Numbered from the stretch's first letter, positions 8,940-18,710 are shown. The stretch: 64,000 nucleotides of DNA from CAZTDD01 sp964612675 (GCA_964612675.1 CAZTDD010000007.1:40053-104052), one strand, 5' to 3'. Translations and numbers: made by a program. Notes: generated by a model not told the origin, from the sequence alone.

Positions 8940-9914
8940 ATGCATCGATTTGTATTTTGTTGGTCTATTTTAGGGTTATTCTTTGTTATCGGCGCCGTTT
9001 GCTTTGCGTCGGAGACTCCGAACGTGCGTGAGTACGCTGTTCGCTGGACGGGTTTCCCGCCTATCGTGGACGGTATCATCGGTTCCGAAGAGGGCGAGTG
9101 GTCGGAAGCAAGCTCCGCCTCCACCGATTTTGTTGTTTTGGAAACAGGAGAAGCGTCGCCTGCAGATTTATCGGTTTCGTTCCGTGCAGTGTATGATGGG
9201 TCGTACCTTTATTTCCTTGTTGAGACTCAAGATACGAATTTGTTTTCTATATTGGCTACCGGGGACGACTCGCTAACCGATGAGGAAGATCAAGAGGGAA
9301 CGGATACCGGGGCGTTCTATTCATCTCTGGGGGACGATTTAGAAATCCTCTTCGATCCAGGTCCCGATATTTTGCGGAACAATCATCCGCCCAGCGATAC
9401 GCCGGATCAGTACCATATCGCCGTCACTTTGGATACGACCCATGGAATCCCGGAGCTGGGCTTTCCGGGCTTTCCCGACTTGAAACGGGACGTGGAAGAG
9501 GAACAAGGGCCTCCATTTCAGTTCAGCGCCGCCGGGTATGATCTTGCGCTGAGGGACGGCGACCCGGATTTGTGGGATCCGGCGATGCAGATCGGCATAA
9601 GGGTGCATCCCGACGTCTACACTCCTAACGGGGCGGTGGTCGAACTTGCAGTTCCATTTGCAGATCTGGATTTCTCGGGTGACCGCCAAGTGCCGCCTGT
9701 CAATGCCACAAACGGGCAACCGGACAGAAGTCTTGTGGTTGAAGAGGTGCCGAAACACGGCGACCGCTGGGCTTTCCAAATCGGACGGCTGACCAATGAG
9801 GGAATCACGTTGGTGTGGAATCGTCCCACCGTTGAGTCTTTACTTGCACGTCCGTTTGGGGAATTGGTTTTTGTCCGAGAAGAGACCGGTGTTGCGGATT
9901 GGTTTCTCTATTGA
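8940..9914 (+). CDS. Secreted CBM9-like carbohydrate-binding domain protein
   Basis: 324 residues with a signal peptide (residues 1-23, ending near CFAS). The single domain has the typical order of the CBM9-like/DUF1083 family: 'PIVDGIIGSEEGEWSEA' at the start, 'FRAVYDGSYLYFLVETQDTN', 'DDLEILFDPG', 'DQYHIAVTLDTT', and 'VVELAVPFADL'. In xylanases this module binds reducing sugar ends; here it stands alone, so it probably captures saccharides at the surface or in the periplasm. No enzyme domain is attached. The C-terminus ends 'VADWFLY', with no anchor. AAGGGA lies 13 bases before the ATG. Confidence 0.8.
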   Translation: MHRFVFCWSILGLFFVIGAVCFASETPNVREYAVRWTGFPPIVDGIIGSEEGEWSEASSASTDFVVLETGEASPADLSVSFRAVYDGSYLYFLVETQDTNLFSILATGDDSLTDEEDQEGTDTGAFYSSLGDDLEILFDPGPDILRNNHPPSDTPDQYHIAVTLDTTHGIPELGFPGFPDLKRDVEEEQGPPFQFSAAGYDLALRDGDPDLWDPAMQIGIRVHPDVYTPNGAVVELAVPFADLDFSGDRQVPPVNATNGQPDRSLVVEEVPKHGDRWAFQIGRLTNEGITLVWNRPTVESLLARPFGELVFVREETGVADWFLY

Positions 9915-9958
9915 GGGCGGGTCTTTCCTATATCTCTGTATGAAAAAGCACTAGGCAA

Positions 9959-9999
9959 AGTGGACAGAATGGCCATTCACGAGGTCCATTCTGTCCACT
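9959..9999. repeat. Perfect 14-bp inverted repeat with 13-base loop
   Basis: AGTGGACAGAATGG (9959-9972) and its exact complement CCATTCTGTCCACT (9986-9999), 45 bases after the CBM9-like gene. No T-tract follows on either strand, so it is not a textbook terminator. The remaining ~200 bases to the isomerase-like gene hold an open frame on + (about 9955-10209) with no start codon and no family I recognise; it may be a gene relic. Confidence 0.6.
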
Positions 10000-10199
10000 C
10001 ATTCCAATTATCGCGAAGCAGCGACCAACGATGCATTGGCGTTGATCGGTGTGGTTTGCCGCTTACCCGACCCACAGCTACTGTTGCAGGCTGTGATTCT
10101 CAAGAAACGAGGCGACTTCTTCCCTGAACGTCTTCACCAACGCCCTTACAAGGCACGAACAGAGCGCTTGCCAACCTGTCTTTCGGCTCAGACACAGAG

Positions 10200-11648
10200 T
10201 CAAATATGAACGACTTCGATGTTGGCCAGCTGGCAATACGCTTTGAACGCGTTCTCTAAGTCTCCATAGATGAAGAGCTGGTGAAATCCCTTCGTATCTC
10301 GGACATCCGGTACGTCGTCCACTTCCACTTCCACCGATGTCCGGCAGCCGCCGGCGGGCGGCGTTTCGATATTGCTGAGTACTCGTCCAGTACCAAGAAT
10401 GATCTTTTTCGGGCCTTCGAAGTCCATGATCGTAATCTTCTGACCAATACGCCAAAGCACTTGAGTGGCCACGCCGGTATCGGATTCGGAGTGACTACGG
10501 AGAATAATCGGTTCGTGCGGTTTGTCGAAACCATCGAGCCGTGTCGCGCAGGCGCAGTGGGCACCCAGCAGCGTGTTTTTGACCGTATCGGGTGCCGGGT
10601 CCTGCATGAATCCGGGGCGATCGAAGAGAAGATGCGTGAGGCGTGACGCCAGCGCGGCGTTGGTGTCCGCTTCACACGCGGCAACGACGCCTTCATCTCG
10701 CAGCCGCGACCACGCGAGACATGGCGGATGGATGTCTCGACTTCCGACAACCGGCAGGCAATCGACTGAAATCCCGTCGCAGTTTTCGTCGGCCATGATG
10801 CGCTTGGCCACGACATAGTTTTTCGCCGCGTTCAAGATATCTTTTGAACTGGGTTCGACGATATCCTTTGCTTCCTTTTTGTAGTAGTACGCGATGGACT
10901 TCATCTCATCGGTTGTGTCCGCTTTATTGAATTCCTCTGCGAACCGAGTACGCGGAATATAGTGGAGCGTGGTACCCAGACCTTCAAGCTCTTTGTCCTC
11001 TGTTTTGTCACCCTTCACGATACACAGGCGGGTGTTTTTCATCTGCCATACTGTTTTGAGCATCCGGAGACCTTTGCCCATCCAGTCGAGATGCTGCGTC
11101 GCGGCGGTAAACACACCCGGGATTCCGCGGGTTCTCTGTAAGTGACCGGTAAACGAGGTGCCCATCGGACTGAAAACGATCATCGGCACATCGCCCCGCT
11201 TTGTCGCCAGTTCTTTGGCATTCTCCCATGCCGGCTCGTTGAGACTCATCATGACGATGAACAGTCCGTCCGGATCGGACCGTTTGACGCTGCTGAGGAA
11301 TTCACTGACGGTGTCCGCGTCGTGAATCGGAGCGTCCTGAATCTCGAGTTTGACACCGAGGTTCTCGGCGGCTTTGTTGAGGATATTCTTATATTGGACC
11401 TGGTGGCCGGGAATATCGTAGGCGGCGCCGGGCCAGCCGAGCCAATACGACTTCACATCGGGGCGAACGAATGCGACGCGAATCGTTGGCTTAGACGTGA
11501 TTTCTCGTCTTGCCGCGGAGACGGAGGAGGCAAAGTCAAACATACCCATTTTGAGTGCCAGGGCCGAGGCACACGATGTTTTTAGAAATCCCCGACGACT
11601 CGACATAAGAGGACATGAGGACGGGTTGCAGTTGGTAGTGGTTTCCAT
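10200..11648 (-). CDS. Tat-exported L-fucose isomerase-like protein
   Basis: 482 residues, ATG 11648 after AAGGAG. A twin-arginine signal (SSRRGFLKTSCASALAL) starts near residue 17. The C-terminal half carries L-fucose/arabinose isomerase-type features: 'PCLAWSRLRDEG', 'ACEADTNAAL', 'GAHCACATRL', 'LRSHSESDTGVA', 'GCRTSVEVEV'. These include the acidic residue and His expected to bind the divalent metal in FucI. The N-terminal half aligns with the exported protein at 1-935, so they are paralogues. Fucose isomerases are normally cytoplasmic hexamers; a Tat signal suggests folded export with the metal already bound. Substrate unknown. It stands between an intergenic relic and a pseudopilin on the same strand. 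Confidence 0.82.
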   Translation of the reverse strand: METTTNCNPSSCPLMSSRRGFLKTSCASALALKMGMFDFASSVSAARREITSKPTIRVAFVRPDVKSYWLGWPGAAYDIPGHQVQYKNILNKAAENLGVKLEIQDAPIHDADTVSEFLSSVKRSDPDGLFIVMMSLNEPAWENAKELATKRGDVPMIVFSPMGTSFTGHLQRTRGIPGVFTAATQHLDWMGKGLRMLKTVWQMKNTRLCIVKGDKTEDKELEGLGTTLHYIPRTRFAEEFNKADTTDEMKSIAYYYKKEAKDIVEPSSKDILNAAKNYVVAKRIMADENCDGISVDCLPVVGSRDIHPPCLAWSRLRDEGVVAACEADTNAALASRLTHLLFDRPGFMQDPAPDTVKNTLLGAHCACATRLDGFDKPHEPIILRSHSESDTGVATQVLWRIGQKITIMDFEGPKKIILGTGRVLSNIETPPAGGCRTSVEVEVDDVPDVRDTKGFHQLFIYGDLENAFKAYCQLANIEVVHI

Positions 11649-11813
11649 TGTTGTTTCTCCTTATTCGATCTTCATCAAGAGACTGAGTAAGATATAGAAC
11701 CGCTTTCGCTTTTGCAGAATCCTACTCCAATCAGGAACGGTGTCAACCGGTAGAGGATACAGACAATAGTGACCGATGTCCGACCCGAAAAGCGCTCAAG
11801 ACGAACGAGATAC

Positions 11814-12365
11814 TCACGGTCCAAACCGGTCGATGTCGCCGTCGCTGCCCAGACCGTTTGACGGTTCAAACGGGACGATTATACCGGAACCGCCTCCCCC
11901 GGTATCCGGTTCGTAGTCCTGATCCGGTCCGGCACCGTGGAGGACCCAGCGGCCCAGGCGATTCTCTTCCTCTGGAAGAAGATCGAACCGATTGCCGCTT
12001 TTCTTCTGTGCGTCGGCCGTCTCGGGATCCCAGAACGGATATGCGCTATCAAGCTGATCGTGGACGAGTTGGGAGCGGAATGGATCCAATGGGACGCTCG
12101 ACATGTACGAAACCGGTGAGGTGAGTTTTGCGAGTCGTGCGAAACGCATGTTGGCGGCGGTGTTCGGGGTTGGAGGATACATATTGTTATCGAGGCGGTA
12201 GGATTCGAGTGCCGTAGCAAGCGAGCGGTGATCGGCTTCTGTGTTGGCTATTTTGGCGCGGATTTGCGCATTCAAAAAATTCGGCACGGCAATGGCCGCC
12301 AATATCCCGATGATCGCCACGACAATCAACAATTCGATCAGGGTAAAACCACGGCGTGTTTGCAT
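11814..12365 (-). CDS. GspG-type pseudopilin
   Basis: Start placed at ATG 12365 (MQTRRG|FTLIELL), preceded by AAAGAGG at 10 bases; this gives 183 residues and a classical five-residue basic leader plus Gly. Longer in-frame starts would put an unlikely tail before the leader. The mature part shares with the pseudopilin at 4917 the segments 'NTEADHRSLATALESYRLDNNMYPPT', 'RLAKLTSPVSYM', 'PLDPF', 'YPFWDPE', 'GAGPD' and the C-terminal 'SNGLGSDGDIDRFGP'. Solitary gene with no other secretion component nearby; likely a minor pseudopilin of a type II-like apparatus encoded elsewhere. Confidence 0.9.
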   Translation of the reverse strand: MQTRRGFTLIELLIVVAIIGILAAIAVPNFLNAQIRAKIANTEADHRSLATALESYRLDNNMYPPTPNTAANMRFARLAKLTSPVSYMSSVPLDPFRSQLVHDQLDSAYPFWDPETADAQKKSGNRFDLLPEEENRLGRWVLHGAGPDQDYEPDTGGGGSGIIVPFEPSNGLGSDGDIDRFGP

Positions 12366-12641
12366 CTTTTTTGCCTCTTTCCGCCGAAAGAACCTCCATC
12401 TTCGTGTTTCCGATACAATAACGGCTTCGGAACACCCGGTCAATTGAGTAAAGTTAAGTCGATAAGAAGTCCAACATCCCGTCGGTTTTTCGCACGTTGA
12501 GCGAAAACTCTCTGTTTGCCCTTACAAAGTCATAAAACGCTATCGTACCAGGCCCCCCTGATCTTTTGCGTTCGCAGATGTTATAGAAAGACGATTTCCA
12601 ATCTTTCACAGAGGGAAATTCGAAAGGACGGTCAAAAGAGA

Positions 12642-15452
12642 ATGAGCAAAATCTGTGCGATAATTAGTTTCCTATTGGTACCCTGTTTTTGTACGGCCAT
12701 GGATATCGGTGGTGAACCGATCGTGTTAGAAAACGATTATGTCCGTTACTCCATTGGAGAAGACGGACAAAATCGTTCCTTTGTCGATAAAAGCACCGGT
12801 GTGGATTATTGTGCCTCTGTTCCGGCGAATCCCTGCGCACAAGTCCGAAAAGATGGTCGCGAATACAACGCAAGTTCCGCTTCTCGTGACGGGGATCGAA
12901 TTGAAATCCGGTTTGGAGACTCAGGAGTCGAACTGTCACTTCGAGTCGATATTCATGACCACTATTTCATCGTGGAAGTGATGGATGTCCAAGGAGAGAA
13001 GGTTGATTCGTTGACATTTATCAACTTGACCTTGCGTTCCAATGAAGTGCCGGGAAAAGGTCTGGCGGGCTGTGCCCTTGCATTGAATCTGCAGACGAAC
13101 GTGCCGGAGTTACCCCAGGCAAATACGCGGATTCGGGCAATCTGCTATCCGCGATTCGGAATGGTCGGTGCGAAGATGGCCCTTATCGGCTGTCCTATGA
13201 CTGAATTGCGAGCAGGAATGCAGGAGATTGTCCGTTCGGCGAATGATATTCCTCACTCGCCTATCGGCGGCCCATGGGCGCTCGATGCAAACATCAATAA
13301 AGGTTCTTATCTGTTCAATTTTGCCGATTTGTCGGAAGAAACAGTTGACCGCTGGATTGAATTGGCTCAGAACCTGGGCATCACTCAGATCGATTTTCAT
13401 GGAGGAAGATCGTTTCGATTCGGCGACTGCAAACCGAATCCCGAGACCTATCCCAACGGGCGCGAGAGTCTTCGCAAGGTGGTCGATCGTCTCCACGATG
13501 CCGGCATTTCCGCTGGATTGCATACCTATGCGTTTTTTATCGATAAGAAATGCCCATGGGTGACTCCTGTTCCGGACCCGCGTCTTGCGAAGGACGCGCA
13601 GTTTACACTTGCGAGCGCGCTGACGGTGGATGCGACACAGGTGCCGGTTGTCGAGTCAACTGAGAATATGTCCACAACAACGGGATTTTTCGTGCGGAAC
13701 AGTGTGACGTTACAAATTGATGATGAGTTGATTATTTATAGTGGGATCAGCAAAGAACCTCCGTATGCGTTCACGCAGTGTCAGCGCGGGGCCTATGGCA
13801 CAAGCTCTTCAGCGCACAAAGCAGACAGCCCCGTTTACCATTTGAAAGAGTGTTTTGGCCTGTTTGTTCCTGATGGAGATTCGACATTACTGGCGGAAGT
13901 GGCGGCGAAAACGGCGCAGACATTTAATGAGTGCGGTTTCGATATGATGTACCTGGACGCTCTCGATGGAGAAGATATTCTCGGTGGCCGCGAGAACGGC
14001 TGGCATTACGGATCGAAATTCGTTTTTCAATTGTGGTCTCGGCTCCGGAGACCCGCATTGATGGAAATGAGCACGTTTCATCATCACCTTTGGTATGTTC
14101 GTTCTCGTATGGGAGCGTGGGATCACCCCACACGCGGTCACAAACGGTTCATCGATATTCATTGTCGTGCAAATGAAGATCTGAAACGGATGTTTCTGCC
14201 CGGTCACCTCGGTTGGTGGGCGATTAAAACATGGACCGGAACACAGGGCGAGCCGACTTTCGCCGACGATATCGAGTACCTTCTCTGCAAGTGTATTGGC
14301 ACGGACGTCGGTTTCTCCATTATGGGAATCAACCCGGACAATATGGATCGACCGGTCTACAAGCGATTAGGAGCAATCATGCGGTGTTATGAAGACCTTC
14401 GCCATGCGGAATATTTCGATGAATCGGTGAAAGAGAAACTCCGTGTTCTCGGCGATGAATTCACACTAGTGGAGAAGAAGAACGGTCAATGGCAATTCTA
14501 TCGAACCCATTTCAATAAACATAAGATAAATGCTCTAATCGACGGTGAATACGAGTGGAAGACAACGAACCCATTTGATAAACAGCCCCTCCGACTCAGG
14601 TTGGAAGTGTTGATGTCCGTGGGGGCATACGATTCAAGCGAGAGCGTACCATTGACGGAATTCAACAGCGAGAACGAGATAGGAGAACTCTCGTCTGCAC
14701 AAGGTGTTTATCTCGAAGTCGATCCTGCCGGCAACGGGAACGAGGCAGATTCATCCGAAGCTACTATCACATATCGAAATACAACGCAGGAAAATCCAAG
14801 GGCTGCTTGGGTGAAAGCAGAGAAGACTTTTTCGCCTCCGATCGACCTCGATGAGAAAGGTGCGCTGGGAGTCTGGATTGACGGCGACGGCAAAGGAGAA
14901 ACCCTGAATTTCCAGATCAAGAGCCCCGATCATATTTCGCACGGTATCAACGATCATTATGTTACCGTGGATTTTGACGGTTGGAAGTATTTCGAATTGG
15001 TGGAACCTGAATCCGAACGATACGAGGACTACGAGTGGCCCTATGGTTCGGCGTATTCAATCTATCGGGAGAATGTGAATTACAGTCAGGTAGAGACTCT
15101 GAATATTTATTGTAACAATCTCGCTTCGGGGTCCTCCGCACGGTGCCGGATCAAACCTATCAAAGCTCTGCCGTTTGTTCCGATTACAATCGAAGACCCT
15201 GAGTTTATTGTCAACGGAAAACGTCTCGTATTGCCGATTACACTCAGGACGGGTCAGTATATTGAATTCAGCTCGATGTCCGACTGCAAAGTGTACTCGA
15301 AGGACGGTGAGCTATTGAGCGAAGTGACGCCTATCGGTGAAGTTCCGGATTTGGATCCTGGCGAGAACGAGATGCGGTTCCATTGCGACGGTCCCGACGA
15401 TGTAAGTACACGAGTTCGAGTAACCGTCATGACGCAAGGGGATGCGATTTGA
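12642..15452 (+). CDS. Large secreted TIM-barrel glycoside hydrolase-like protein
   Basis: 936 residues from ATG 12642 (signal peptide MSKICAIISFLLVPCFCTA); a longer in-frame start at 12516 would bury the signal. The order is: an N-terminal beta-rich domain (about 20-230), a TIM-barrel region with 'GITQIDFHGG', 'LHDAGISAGLHTYAFF', 'CGFDMMYLDALDGED' (candidate catalytic Asp residues) and 'ALMEMSTFHHHLW', an inserted ~70-residue module around 'FFVRNSVTLQIDDELIIY...RGAYGT', and a C-terminal beta-sandwich likely to bind carbohydrate ('DEKGALGVWIDGDGKGE'). The barrel is reminiscent of clan GH-D alpha-galactosidase-like enzymes, but I cannot assign a CAZy family. It lies divergent to the pseudopilin and convergent with the DUF819 gene. 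Confidence 0.7.
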   Translation: MSKICAIISFLLVPCFCTAMDIGGEPIVLENDYVRYSIGEDGQNRSFVDKSTGVDYCASVPANPCAQVRKDGREYNASSASRDGDRIEIRFGDSGVELSLRVDIHDHYFIVEVMDVQGEKVDSLTFINLTLRSNEVPGKGLAGCALALNLQTNVPELPQANTRIRAICYPRFGMVGAKMALIGCPMTELRAGMQEIVRSANDIPHSPIGGPWALDANINKGSYLFNFADLSEETVDRWIELAQNLGITQIDFHGGRSFRFGDCKPNPETYPNGRESLRKVVDRLHDAGISAGLHTYAFFIDKKCPWVTPVPDPRLAKDAQFTLASALTVDATQVPVVESTENMSTTTGFFVRNSVTLQIDDELIIYSGISKEPPYAFTQCQRGAYGTSSSAHKADSPVYHLKECFGLFVPDGDSTLLAEVAAKTAQTFNECGFDMMYLDALDGEDILGGRENGWHYGSKFVFQLWSRLRRPALMEMSTFHHHLWYVRSRMGAWDHPTRGHKRFIDIHCRANEDLKRMFLPGHLGWWAIKTWTGTQGEPTFADDIEYLLCKCIGTDVGFSIMGINPDNMDRPVYKRLGAIMRCYEDLRHAEYFDESVKEKLRVLGDEFTLVEKKNGQWQFYRTHFNKHKINALIDGEYEWKTTNPFDKQPLRLRLEVLMSVGAYDSSESVPLTEFNSENEIGELSSAQGVYLEVDPAGNGNEADSSEATITYRNTTQENPRAAWVKAEKTFSPPIDLDEKGALGVWIDGDGKGETLNFQIKSPDHISHGINDHYVTVDFDGWKYFELVEPESERYEDYEWPYGSAYSIYRENVNYSQVETLNIYCNNLASGSSARCRIKPIKALPFVPITIEDPEFIVNGKRLVLPITLRTGQYIEFSSMSDCKVYSKDGELLSEVTPIGEVPDLDPGENEMRFHCDGPDDVSTRVRVTVMTQGDAI

Positions 15453-15462
15453 TATATGTTTA

Positions 15463-16716
15463 TCATCCGGGCGCAACGACGCGCATGAGCTGACCGCAAA
15501 GCCACGCGGCATAGGTGCCCAAGGCATACCCGACCACGGCGATGAGAACGCCGACCGGGGCCAGGGCCGGATGAAACGCACTCGCAACGATCGGTGCCGA
15601 TGCCGCACCGCCGATATTCGCCTGACTGCCGACTGCGAGGAAGAACAGCGGTGCCCGGATCAATCGAGCGACAATCAGAAGAAGAATGGCATGGACGGAT
15701 ATCCAAATTACGCCCACCAGGTACAAGCCCGGCGATTCGACTACAGAACTCACATTCATTTTCATGCCAATCGAAGCCACCAAGAGGTATAGAAACACTG
15801 AACCAACCCGTGAAGCCCCGGCACCCTCCAGACGTCTTGCCGGGGTAAAGGACAAGGCCAAACCTCCGGTCGTGGCGATGACCACGATCCAGAAAAACTC
15901 GCTGGTTAAACTGAATTTCGCGAGTTCCGGATAAGAGGACCCGATTGTAGAGCTCAGAAGTTTCCCTGCTATGTGAGCAATCCCGGTTATGCCGAATCCG
16001 GCGGCGAGGATCTTCATGGTGTCCGCCATCGAAGGGATTCTATCGATTTGGGCTTTGTATTCGGCCATCTTGTGCTGTAGATGTTCAATTTCGCTTGTGT
16101 CGGCGGAGTTCTTTCGGTCGATGTATTCAGAATTGCCGGCCATAAAGAGAAGAATCGCCAGCCAGATATTTGCGATAATCACATCGACTGCGACAAGGGT
16201 TGCGAAGATCTCGTCGCCAACCTCGAATACTTCTTTCATTGCGGCCTGGTTGGCGCCTCCGCCGATCCAGCTGCCCGCTACCGTGGTCAAACCGCGCCAT
16301 ACGGCGTCCGGGCCTTGGCCTCCCACTGTTTCCGGACTGAAAAGCGAGACGAAGAGAATGGCTATCGGGCCGCCGACCACAATCCCGACGGTTCCTGTCA
16401 GGAACATAGCCAGCATTTTGGGGCCGAGACGCATGACCTCTTTCAGGTCGATACTGAGTGTCAGAAGGACCAGACACGCCGGAAGCAGGTAACGCGAGGT
16501 GAAGAAATACAGGTTGGAACGCTCCGCGGAGAAGACACCGAGGTTACTCAGGACGGCCGGTATGAAATAGCACAGGAGGATCGTAGGCACGTATCTATAG
16601 AACCTGCGCAGGGCAGGCCGTTCGCTCGATGCGGTACCGAATACCGCCGCCAACACAATACACAACACGCCAAGAACCGCGGCATCGTTGGTTATGAGTG
16701 GGGACGATCCATCCAA
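15463..16716 (-). CDS. DUF819 family integral membrane protein
   Basis: 417 residues. The TTG start at 16716 is supported by AAGGAGGT eight bases upstream. About ten hydrophobic segments are interrupted by a hydrophilic loop (residues ~205-240, 'DRKNSADTSEIEHLQHKMAEYKAQ', coiled-coil-like). The conserved 'GSWIGGGANQAAMKEVF' and 'GSQANIGGAASAPIVASAFHP' are typical of DUF819 (YjcL-like), a family related to secondary transporters of unknown substrate. Only 10 bp separate its stop from that of the convergent glycosidase gene. Confidence 0.88.
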   Translation of the reverse strand: MDGSSPLITNDAAVLGVLCIVLAAVFGTASSERPALRRFYRYVPTILLCYFIPAVLSNLGVFSAERSNLYFFTSRYLLPACLVLLTLSIDLKEVMRLGPKMLAMFLTGTVGIVVGGPIAILFVSLFSPETVGGQGPDAVWRGLTTVAGSWIGGGANQAAMKEVFEVGDEIFATLVAVDVIIANIWLAILLFMAGNSEYIDRKNSADTSEIEHLQHKMAEYKAQIDRIPSMADTMKILAAGFGITGIAHIAGKLLSSTIGSSYPELAKFSLTSEFFWIVVIATTGGLALSFTPARRLEGAGASRVGSVFLYLLVASIGMKMNVSSVVESPGLYLVGVIWISVHAILLLIVARLIRAPLFFLAVGSQANIGGAASAPIVASAFHPALAPVGVLIAVVGYALGTYAAWLCGQLMRVVAPG

Positions 16717-16889
16717 GACCGACCTCCTTATGGGGTGTTTACGTTATGATTATGCAGAATTACCCGCCGACCGAAACGGTTGTCGTAGAGGAAATCACCG
16801 GAAAGCTCCAGCATCTACAGGATTCTGTGCTATGATCCCTGCCGGTTATTTGTAGCCAATCCCCCGCTGGGCTTTGTTCGGAAGAAGTC

Positions 16890-18710
16890 ATGATCCAATT
16901 CCAACTTCACTCCATCGATATTCTCATCATTCTGGCCTATTTTGCGCTGACCATTAGTCTGGGCTTTTGGATATCCAAGCGGGCGTCCAAGAACCTGGAG
17001 TCCTATTTTCTCGGCGACAAGACCATGCCGTGGTATGTCCTGGGGGTTTCGAACGCTTCGGGCATGTTCGACATCACCGGAACGATGTGGTTGGTGTACA
17101 TCTGCTTTGTGTACGGGCTCAAGAGTGCCTGGCTGCCGTGGCTCTGGCCTACATTCAACCAGATCGTGCTGATGGTCTATTTGAGTGCGTGGCTGCGGCG
17201 GTCGAATGTCATGACCGGCGCGGAATGGATCACGACCCGGTTTGGCACCGGGACGGGTGCGAATCTGGCCCACATCAGCGTAGTGATTTTCGCTCTGGTC
17301 AGTGTGATTGGGTTTTTGGCGTATGCGTTCAAAGGGATCGGAAAATTCGCGTCGATTTTTCTGCCGTGGGAGCTTTCGCCCAATATGTACGCATTGATCA
17401 TTCTGGGTATCACGACGCTGTATGTCGTGAAGGGGGGCATGTTTAGCGTGGTTTTGACCGAGGTTATGCAGTTCCTGATTATGACTGTCACCTCCATCGC
17501 GGTGGGAATCATCGCGATTATGCAGGTATCGCCGGAGATGATCGACCGCGTTCTGCCGCCCGGGTGGCGCACGCCGATCTTTGGCTGGCGGCTGGATTTG
17601 GATTGGACGGGGATATTGGATTCCGCTAACACGAAGATCGCGGAGGATGGGTACTCGTTATTTACGATTTTCTTCATGATGATGGTATTCAAGGGAATAC
17701 TCGTGAGTATGGCGGGACCTGCCCCGAATTACGATATGCAGCGGATTCTGGCTACAAAGAGTCCGAAAGAAGCAAGCCTGATGAGCTGGTTTGTCAATGT
17801 GGTGCTGTTTGTTCCGAGGTACATGTTGATTGCGGGGTTGACGGTTCTGGCGCTGGTATTTTTCCTGCCGGAGCTGCGGGCTATGGGCGACAGACCGGAC
17901 TTCGAGTTGATACTTCCCTATGCGATCAAGAATTTTGTACCGGCGGGGCTCATGGGTGTGCTGATCGCAGGGCTTTTGTCGGCCTTTATGTCCACGTTTG
18001 CGGCGACGGTCAACGCGGCGCCCGCTTATATTGTGAACGATATCTATAAACGATATATCAACCCGAACGATAAACCCAAAAAATATGTGCGAATGAGCTA
18101 TGTTGCGTCCGCAGCTGTGGTTGTTCTGGGAATCGCGTTTGGTTTTATTATTGAGTCGATTGACGATGTGACGCAGTGGATTGTGAATGCCCTCTGGGGC
18201 GGCTATGCGGCGTCGAATGTTCTGAAATGGTATTGGTGGCGATTCAACGGGTATGGATTCTTCTGGGGGATGATTTCCGGTATTGCGGCTTCACTTATTG
18301 CACCGCTGATAATGGGTAATTATTTTCCTGGTGTGCATGAAATTTACGGATTTCCGGCGATTTTATTGGTGTCGTTTACCGGGTGTATTCTTGGCACCTA
18401 TATGACACAGCCTGATCGGGACGAGGTTCTAAAATCGTTCTATAAAACAGTCCGCCCGTGGGGATTTTGGGGACCGATTTATGAGAAGGTGAAACAGGAA
18501 GATCCGGATTTCCAGAGAAATACGCATTTCGGCCGGGACTGCTTCAACGTGTTGATTGGGATGATTTGGCAAGTCTCGCTCGTCTTGTTTCCCATCTATC
18601 TCATCCTTCAGGAGAAAAGGGGAATTCTGGCGGCGCTCTCCGTCGTTATCGTTACCTCGCTCGTACTCAAGAAGACCTGGATGGATCACTTGGACGATGA
18701 AGAAGTCTGA
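16890..18710 (+). CDS. Sodium:solute symporter family (SSS) transporter
   Basis: 606 residues, ATG 16890 after GGAAGAAG. The N-terminus 'LIILAYFALTISLGFWISKRASKNLESYFLGDKTMPW' is the classic SSS first segment and loop; 'VSNASGMFDITGTMW' and the transmembrane helix with 'VLTEVMQFLIMT' match SLC5-like symporters, as does 'AGLLSAFMSTFAATVNAAPAYIVNDIY'. About 13-14 membrane segments are visible. Members import sugars, sialic acid, proline or similar by sodium cotransport. Substrate not determinable; the surrounding saccharide-processing genes favour a sugar or uronate. Divergent from the DUF819 gene. Confidence 0.92.
   Translation: MIQFQLHSIDILIILAYFALTISLGFWISKRASKNLESYFLGDKTMPWYVLGVSNASGMFDITGTMWLVYICFVYGLKSAWLPWLWPTFNQIVLMVYLSAWLRRSNVMTGAEWITTRFGTGTGANLAHISVVIFALVSVIGFLAYAFKGIGKFASIFLPWELSPNMYALIILGITTLYVVKGGMFSVVLTEVMQFLIMTVTSIAVGIIAIMQVSPEMIDRVLPPGWRTPIFGWRLDLDWTGILDSANTKIAEDGYSLFTIFFMMMVFKGILVSMAGPAPNYDMQRILATKSPKEASLMSWFVNVVLFVPRYMLIAGLTVLALVFFLPELRAMGDRPDFELILPYAIKNFVPAGLMGVLIAGLLSAFMSTFAATVNAAPAYIVNDIYKRYINPNDKPKKYVRMSYVASAAVVVLGIAFGFIIESIDDVTQWIVNALWGGYAASNVLKWYWWRFNGYGFFWGMISGIAASLIAPLIMGNYFPGVHEIYGFPAILLVSFTGCILGTYMTQPDRDEVLKSFYKTVRPWGFWGPIYEKVKQEDPDFQRNTHFGRDCFNVLIGMIWQVSLVLFPIYLILQEKRGILAALSVVIVTSLVLKKTWMDHLDDEEV

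Noticed and set aside
12516..12641. Upstream extension of the glycosidase-like gene
   Set aside because: A signal peptide begins at ATG 12642; the extension has no ribosome site.
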